A stretch of DNA of 64,000 nt, taken from the NCBI GenBank assembly GCA_963920525.1, contig OY986438.1:131408920-131472919 (forward strand), in the 5' to 3' direction. The DNA is from Dichetophora obliterata (Eukaryota; Arthropoda; Insecta; Diptera; Sciomyzidae). Every line of letters starts with the position of its first letter. The first letter of the stretch is position 1. The notes beneath the pieces were generated by a model, which was not told where the DNA came from, did not search any database, and was given only the letters and a program-made list of their open reading frames with translations. Positions 58,140-64,000 of the stretch are shown one piece after another. The position numbers and the translations under genes are program-made.

Positions 58140-59690
58140 CCAAAGGCTGAAAACCTGTAACAGGAGAAATGGGACACCTTCGTACTAGGTGAGGTGTGTT
58201 CTCTTCCTCATTCTAATTGCACAATGTGCAAACAATAATATGCTTTCAAAATATAATAATATGCCCACAACGCCACTTGCTTTCAAAATTAGACTGACAA
58301 ACTAAACCGAATGGCCATCGCGAAAGTAAGGCTGAACATCATATTGCAAAGAGGGCTACATATCATGTAATTGCGAGTTTCTTGCACTTAAAATTAGATT
58401 ATCGTAGTACGTAGATCTTAATAGTTCAATAGTATGACAATGATGATATTGAAGGTCGGACCTTCAAACCTCGCAGTCGAAAACAGTCCTGACATCGCGA
58501 CATAAAGACTTCCAGTGAGGTAACCTAAAAGTTTCCTCACGAAATGTTTCTTCGGATAGAATACAAGGGAGACTATTTAAAAGAAGATTCAAAACTTTTC
58601 TTATATAAATGAAGTGTAAGTTTGAAGTTTCTAAAAAGAGCGAAGATAAACTAGTCTCTATATAAAGCATATAATTGTTTAGGAATATACAACATTTTCT
58701 TACAAAAGTAACGAAAAAGTTTTTCCACTGCAACAAATTTCAAAAAATCCATACCTGGGCACCAGAGAACACGATGGATTTTGCTGCAGTACGAAAGATT
58801 TGTAGTTTATTAGAAAAATGTATTTTTTGATGGTTCACATAGCTTAACCATGTGCCAATTTATACCGTATATCTATCTATACCTTAATTTATACCGAGGT
58901 ATTTATATTCATTTACGATTTCGATGTCACTGTTTCCATATGACCAAATGAGATTCTGGCTTATCCTAGTGCCTTGCCTAAAAACAATAATTTCAGAATT
59001 ATTAAGATTTATTTGAAACTACCATTGGTTATAATAAGCATCAATCATTTCCTATTTCCTACAGTACCTATGGTATATAACAGAATTGTTGCAGAAGTGC
59101 CATCGACAGTGATACCACCACGCAGGAACATTTATGCAAGTTATTTAAGTACAGAGAAAATAGTACTGGGCTTAGCAGACGACCTTGTTTTACTCCTTGA
59201 TTCACCACAAAAGGATCAGATAAAGCGCATTCATCCTAAATCTGACTAGTGGTGTCATTACATAGTTTTGCAAAATATGAACTATTTTTCATTACAACCC
59301 TGCACGACTTAATTTAAAAAACAACGAATTTCTAGGAATCATATCAAAAGCTGCGGAAAATTCAACGAAGAAAGTGTAAGTTTAGTTGAAAATTTAGATT
59401 TATGATGCTGGTTAAATTAAACTTAATAGAATACAGACGAATATCCTTTTCGAGAACCTGCTTGAAATTCGCAGAGGATATCATGGCAGTCCAAACAGGT
59501 ATTTATGCGGCTCAAAATTTTGCCAGTAAAGATTTTATATGATGTATCGAGAAGGGATAGACCTTTATAGTTTGAAGCAACACGTACATAGCCTTTTTTA
59601 AATAACGGAATTATAATTGAGTTACGAAAAGAGACAGGCATTTTTTCACGCAAAAACATCCAGTTAAAAAGTGATAGAAGCTCTTTCAGA
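58140..59690 (-). pseudogene. Old non-LTR retrotransposon, degenerate reverse transcriptase
   Basis: Minus-strand pieces appear in order from right to left. 59659-59423 gives IIIPLFKKGYVRVASNYKGL, SLLDTSYKIF and EFQAGSRKGYS (early RT motifs). 59245-59150 gives a diverged GVKQG.LLSPVLFSLYLNN (RT motif with SP). 58990-58890 gives NSEIIVFR and VNEYKYLGI (after the catalytic site). 58736-58464 gives NYMLYIETSLSSLF, LPHWKSLCRDV. Finally 58235-58170 gives a Cys/His motif with a stop inside (CTLCN, NEEENTPHLVRRC). Many frameshifts and stops; the YADD box is not intact. No RNase H is seen, so this is a different clade from the neighbouring LINEs. Confidence 0.8.
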
Positions 59691-59759
59691 TAACATTCAG
59701 GCGCGTTTTTGTAAAACTCGTAACTTGTAACAACCCGTTACAAGTAAAACAAAATAAAA

Positions 59760-59880
59760 ATATAAATTATGTTGACTTTATATGATTTAAATACAAATTC
59801 TAAATGTTTGATAGTTTAAATCATACTTGATTTTAAATACAAATTCTAGTTGTTTGATAGTTTAAAATCGTTTATATTGA
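59760..59880. repeat. Duplicated AT-rich word shared with 47.35 kb
   Basis: 'aaatacaaattctaaatgtttgatagtttaaatcata' occurs twice in tandem here and once near 47355. Cause unknown; it may be a fragment of a common MITE. Confidence 0.5.
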
Positions 59881-60139
59881 TTTTGAATCTCTGTGAACAT
59901 TTAAGATTTCTAGGTTTTTTATTGGTACTAAATAAAATATACTTTGTTACAAAAAATAATATATACCAGGCTAAGCCATCAGAGACAGAAAAAGTTGCAC
60001 CGTTCTGCGCTGGACGTGATGTCAATCGTGGCATAGATATTTTTTTTATTTTAAAACACATGCAAAAACACTTTAGAGGTATTCTCTAGATTGTAAAAAT
60101 CTTACACTGAAATATCTAATGGGTTAAAAGCGCTATTTT

Positions 60140-60725
60140 GTTCAAGTCGCAGTAAGTAAATTCATGCATACAGCATTGATGATGTACGCATACGTTTGAT
60201 ATTTTGTATGCATGCCAGCATAAATGCTAGCTCATTCCATTTTACATGGCGATTTCATACAAGAGCATGTGTACTGTGTACCCGCATAATCACTAATGCT
60301 GTATGCTTGAGGAATTGGTAGTACTCTACGCATACATTGCCATTAACACTGCATGCATCCATTGCCATTAATACTGTACGCATACATTGTTTTTAATATT
60401 GAATTTAAAAAATGGCTGTTGTCATTCATTTATCACCTTATTCATTTTTGTTTTTAATTTTATTTTGCTGCTATATTAATTTATATTTTGTTAATAAAGC
60501 ATGTACAACTGCACTCATTAAAGTTTCGACGAACAATGGGAGCTTATATTTTTTAAGCAAGACTATTATGCATGCAGCGTTCATGCCTTAGTACCAATAA
60601 AGCATGCATATTTTAATATGCATGCTACTGTGTATAAACAGCACGCATACTGCTTGCATAAAATAACGGCAAACAAGCATTTCAGCGATTATGCTTGCAT
60701 ACAGCATGCATGTTTCGTGTATCTA
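60140..60725. mobile_element. Element rich in GCATGC/GTATGCATAC motifs
   Basis: 'catgcatacagcat' (60163) and 'catacagcatgcatg' (60698) are inverted relatives near the two ends. Dozens of TGCATGC, GCATAC and ACGCATAC words lie between (60160-60375, 60565-60710). The pattern is typical of subterminal repeats of a DNA transposon. No transposase and no target duplication were found. Confidence 0.5.
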
Positions 60726-60790
60726 CTCTCTGATTGGTTGCTCTCTCATTCTCTGATCTTTCTCAATAAAAGAACAGGGTTGCATTTCAT

Positions 60791-61360
60791 TAGTGATGGG
60801 CACAAAACAGATTTGAGGTGAGTTTGAGTGAGTGACTCGTTTTAAAATATAAGGTGGTACATTGTCCCACTTCAAATGAGGTGTGAGTGGACTAAAATGA
60901 AGTGTGATGTATTTATTAAAAGTGTTATGAGGTATCAGGAGTTGTTATTAAAAGTATAGAGGGAAATGGTATATAACTTTGTGCAAATAGTGAAATAACT
61001 TTTTTTCAACAATTCAAATCACAACATCAGCCCAAATTATTTAATTTCAAAAAAGTCTATTCAAATGGCGGCTTTATGATCCACAACGAGCAACAACAAC
61101 TAACAAGAAGAAGAAATCGATATTGTATTCAAATCGCTTTAAGTTTTATTAAAAAAATACGATTTTTATTTGATGCCTTTTAATTTTAAATATTAAAAAG
61201 TGAAATCATAAAATTATATTATATAATGTTCATTTTGAGCTGTGTGAAAATTTGAAGCGGTTCAATTTATTTTTTTTTTTTTTTTTTTTTGAGGTGATGG
61301 TACATTAATGCTGATGTATGGGACATTTGAGGTACCTAAGGTATGAGTAACCCAACACTA
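60791..61360. mobile_element. 570-bp hAT-type MITE with 8-bp target duplication
   Basis: Ends TAGTGATGGGCACAAAAC (60791) and GGTATGAGTAACCCAACACTA (ending 61360; last 10 bases complement the left end with one mismatch). Flanked by CATTTCAT (60783-60790) and TATTTCAT (61361-61368), seven of eight identical. GAGGTG/GAGGTA words recur at both ends. It has a poly-T run at 61269-61290 and no ORF. Confidence 0.8.
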
Positions 61361-62493
61361 TATTTCATAAAATGTAATTCATTGTACCGCCGCACACGTG
61401 GGTTTTAGTGTGGCATACATTGGAAATATTGAGCGGTATTTTACTTGTGTTTTGTTATTTCGGCAGTGTAAGGATAGCATATTTCCTATTCTTGCACCGT
61501 GCAACGGCATATAGTAGATAAAGGGAATACCATTAGTATCTCTGTTCTCTCACTGATTTTCTGTTCGTGCAAGAAGGAGAGTTCTGTTTGTTTATGTTTT
61601 GCCTATGTATTGTTTTATTTCAGCTATTGGTTTTTGATGAAAACATGCTGCAAAGCAGACTGAGCACATTTGAATGTTAAATTTAATTCATTTTAAAGTT
61701 TTTAATAATCTTTTATCTTTTATTTATAGAATTGCCCAGTGTTTTCACTTTTCACTCTTGCTTTTGTTATAAACGCTTGCTTTTAAAGCACTCTGTAACT
61801 GATTTCAAATCAAACTTAACATAAACCAACCATAACTGCTGCAATGAATGAAAAATAGTTGATATTAACAATGTGTCGATCTCAGTTCTCAGATCAATTC
61901 TCTTCTGATTGTTCTCTTCAATAATTTTTTTTTTTTTAACTTATACAAACAATTTTTGGTGAGCATAGAATTAATATGCTAAAAGTTTCCTTAAAATTAA
62001 CTAGCTATACAGAAAGAAACTAAAGAATGTTTGACTTTGAGTTACTTGAAATCGGGTTTGAAAGTGAAGTAGAATAAAAGGGAAATTAATAATTAGGAAA
62101 GTAATTTAAAATCAGAATAGTAGCATTTCTATGATCTACGATTTACTGCTGGAAGCCAAAACTACATCGTACTAACACCGATTGTTCAGTTTATGCTCTA
62201 TTGAACAAAACTCATTAAAAGTTGTTAATAGTTAGAAGGAAAGCAGGTGTGAAGCAGAAAAAGTTCAAGAAATTTTGCAAACTACGAGAAACTTTAACTT
62301 CATTACTGTAAAATAATGAAATTTATCCACATACACAGTTAAGGGACAGAAAACAGCAACAAAAACAAAGACAATGCTGTTGTCTGTTTGTGGTGGCATT
62401 TATAACCATCATTATGAAAGGGTGAATTTTTTTGCCAACTCTCGTCGAGTATTTTCCCACAACAGCTCCAGTCAAGGTGCGTTAGTTAACTAG
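61361..62493. other. Spacer before the LTR element, no supported gene
   Basis: Mostly unique-looking AT-rich DNA with no ORF above noise. Short words such as 'ttgtttgttta' only. Confidence 0.35.
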
Positions 62494-62784
62494 TGTAAAC
62501 ATAATGACTACTGTAAATATAGTAACATTGATTAGGTTAATTAAGCGAATAAGAACTGTATGCTTTGGCACCATTTGATTGACAGCACTTGATTAACAGC
62601 ACTGGTTGGCTGCGCAGAAAAATCTGCAGCCATCATTGCCAACTTCGGGATTTCTTTTTCTTTTTTCGCTCTTCCTTTTTTTGCTTCTGCTATTAATCAG
62701 GTCGTGCTAAAAGCGCTCTTTAAATAAAACTTAAATCTATTATAATACACAAAACAATAAAATAACTTGTCTGCTTAAAACTCA
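62494..62784 (+). repeat. Candidate 5' LTR
   Basis: Begins TGTAAACATAATGACTACTG and ends TGCTTAAAACTCA, i.e. TG...CA over 291 bp, placed 79 bp before the gag start. It contains two AATAAA signals (62723, 62756) in its right part. The second LTR lies outside the window, so the limits are not proven. Confidence 0.45.
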
Positions 62785-62798
62785 GATGTGGGGTTACC
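62780..62798 (+). other. Candidate primer-binding site (tRNA-Leu-like)
   Basis: ACTCAGATGTGGGGTTA overlaps the proposed LTR end and resembles the TCAGAAGTGGGATT-type sites complementary to tRNA-Leu 3' ends that some fly elements use. Two mismatches are present; alternative primers are possible. Confidence 0.3.
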
Positions 62799-62863
62799 TA
62801 AACCTAATTAAAGAAGACTAAATTGTTGTAAAATATACGCGATTTTTTTTGATTAGTCAAATT

Positions 62864-64000
62864 ATGACGACACGTTCAAAGCAGACGCTGGCAAGCGCCA
62901 TAGAGGAACTTTCATTGCCCGCAACAACAAGGCAACGAAAGCTTTCTGCTGGCTTGGAATGTGCTGAAGGAGACGATGTCAATCCTACTAAAGGTGTTTT
63001 TGGTGTAGCGCCTAATGCCGCTTATGCCGTTAAAAGTGCCGCAAATGCCGTCAAAAGTGCCGCTAATGCTCTATATGCAGCAAAAAACGGTGATAATTTG
63101 CCGAAAAGTGCCACTGCTGGGGCACCTGATTTAAATAACGACGCTGCCAGCGCTGAGTCTGCAACTTGTTCTGCGGACGAAGATGCCGAATTGGACAAAG
63201 AATTGGAGAGACTTCGAAAGCAGCTTGAAATTCAAGAGCTACGTCGCAAAATAACTGCATCGCACGAAGATGCTGCTGCGCACATGGACACTGGTGTCAT
63301 TTGCACTAATCGAGCTGATTTCAGTGAACTTGAGCAGGCTATTCCAAAGTTTACTGGGGACAGCCAGACCCAAACTGTCAAAAGTTTTTTCAGAGATTTT
63401 GAGGAAATTATGCAGACGGTCAGCGCCGATGAACGCCTGAAGTTGCTGAGTTTACGCCGTTCCCTTGCCGGCACGGCACGATTGTTCCTAAATACAGCTT
63501 CAGCCCTAAAATATAATGATCTAAAAGCTGATCTAATTAAGGAATTCGACGTGTCTATCACTCGGCTTGATGTCTACAAAATTCTAGCGCAACGTCGTTG
63601 GATTCGGAAAGACGAGTCAATGCACAGTTATGTGCTAACCATGCAGGCTATAGCAAAGCAAACAGATATTGAAGAATCCGAAATCGTCGATTTTATTATC
63701 GACGGCATTGGAAATAGTGCCGTTAATGTGAATTTGCTGGCTAGCGCACGCACTATTGAAGAGCTAAAGCGCCTTATCAAACGATACCAGTTCCGTTATC
63801 TGACTCCAGCTGTTGACTCCAATGTGACCTTCTCTGTCAGACGTGATGTCACTGCTGCTGCTCTACCTCGTGCCACAACTCGTGCAGTTGCTTCAAAAAA
63901 TTTTGTGCCGAAACCAGTGGGAGAAAAAGAAGCGATTCTTTGTTTCAACTGCTCGCAGACTGGGCACATTAAACCAAACTGCCCATATACTCTGCGCCAA
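62864..64000 (+). CDS. gag: LTR retrotransposon Gag (partial, continues off window)
   Basis: An uninterrupted frame from the ATG at 62864 to the last base (379 codons). N terminus basic (MTTRSKQ), then an Ala/Lys-rich repeat (VKSAANAVKSAANALYAAKN, residues about 61-80), a predicted coiled coil (ELDKELERLRKQLEIQELRR, about 112-131), a capsid-like helical domain starting AIPKFTGDSQTQTVKSFFRD with RRSLAGTARLFL and a Trp-Ile-Arg segment, and near the end a zinc knuckle CFNCSQTGHIKPNC (C-X2-C-X4-H-X4-C). This is the structural protein that packages element RNA in particles. The layout fits Ty3/gypsy-type elements. Base composition is GC-richer than its surroundings. Absence of any stop or frameshift suggests recent insertion; pol lies outside. 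Antisense ORFs at 63063-63561 are shadows. Confidence 0.9.
   Translation, partial: MTTRSKQTLASAIEELSLPATTRQRKLSAGLECAEGDDVNPTKGVFGVAPNAAYAVKSAANAVKSAANALYAAKNGDNLPKSATAGAPDLNNDAASAESATCSADEDAELDKELERLRKQLEIQELRRKITASHEDAAAHMDTGVICTNRADFSELEQAIPKFTGDSQTQTVKSFFRDFEEIMQTVSADERLKLLSLRRSLAGTARLFLNTASALKYNDLKADLIKEFDVSITRLDVYKILAQRRWIRKDESMHSYVLTMQAIAKQTDIEESEIVDFIIDGIGNSAVNVNLLASARTIEELKRLIKRYQFRYLTPAVDSNVTFSVRRDVTAAALPRATTRAVASKNFVPKPVGEKEAILCFNCSQTGHIKPNCPYTLRQ

Noticed and set aside
63063..63561. Minus-strand ORFs at the right end
   Set aside because: Antisense to the intact gag frame.

Overview
This window looks like gene-poor, repeat-dense chromosomal DNA from an insect, most likely a higher fly (Diptera). 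The evidence is a strongly AT-rich base composition, spliced genes with GT..AG introns, CAA/GTT microsatellites, many hAT and Helitron-like elements, tRNA-derived SINEs, RNase H-bearing non-LTR retrotransposons and an LTR retrotransposon gag. The species cannot be named from the sequence alone.

The only convincing host gene lies on the minus strand, between 13.37 kb and the left edge of the window. It encodes a secreted, extremely acidic (poly-Asp/Glu) protein. Exon 1 (13131-13368) carries a signal peptide, exon 2 (632-787) is symmetric and 156 bp long, and exon 3 (1-575) is still open at the window edge. Both introns are phase 1. Exon 2 looks like a duplicate of the 3' part of exon 1. A splice acceptor four bases before the ATG implies a further non-coding 5' exon to the right.

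Intron 1 (12.3 kb) is filled with transposable elements: a TA-flanked inverted-repeat element (1710-2582), a LINE fragment (3389-4325), a 922-bp hAT MITE with an 8-bp target duplication (6711-7632), tandem tRNA-like repeats (8054-8455) and a 3057-bp foldback hAT-type element (9935-12991). The foldback element has a perfect 8-bp target duplication, and each arm is built from about four tandem copies of a unit near 243 bp.

From 13.4 to 53 kb I see no supportable host coding sequence. There are MITEs (a Harbinger-like pair at 18.3 and 19.1 kb, others at 16.0, 32.2, 33.2, 36.5, 45.8, 47.1, 48.2 and 50.2 kb), two relics of hAT transposase genes (23.6-24.2 and 34.4-35.0 kb), SINEs (19.5, 31.6 and 50.9 kb), a perfect 35-bp-arm hairpin (39.3 kb) and a Helitron-like element (39.7-40.7 kb). 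The rest is mostly unrecognised AT-rich DNA; 41-43 kb and 52.5-53.5 kb look less repetitive.

The right end holds a second Helitron-like element (53.68-55.16 kb) with 141-bp internal repeats, three different 5'-truncated non-LTR retrotransposon fragments (55.35-59.69 kb), a small hAT MITE with near-perfect target duplication (60791-61360), and the 5' end of an LTR retrotransposon: a candidate LTR at 62494-62784 and an intact gag ORF from 62864 off the window edge.

Apart from the acidic-protein gene, the genes do not form a pathway. The biology here is mainly that of transposable elements and their insertion history, including nested insertions that give relative ages.
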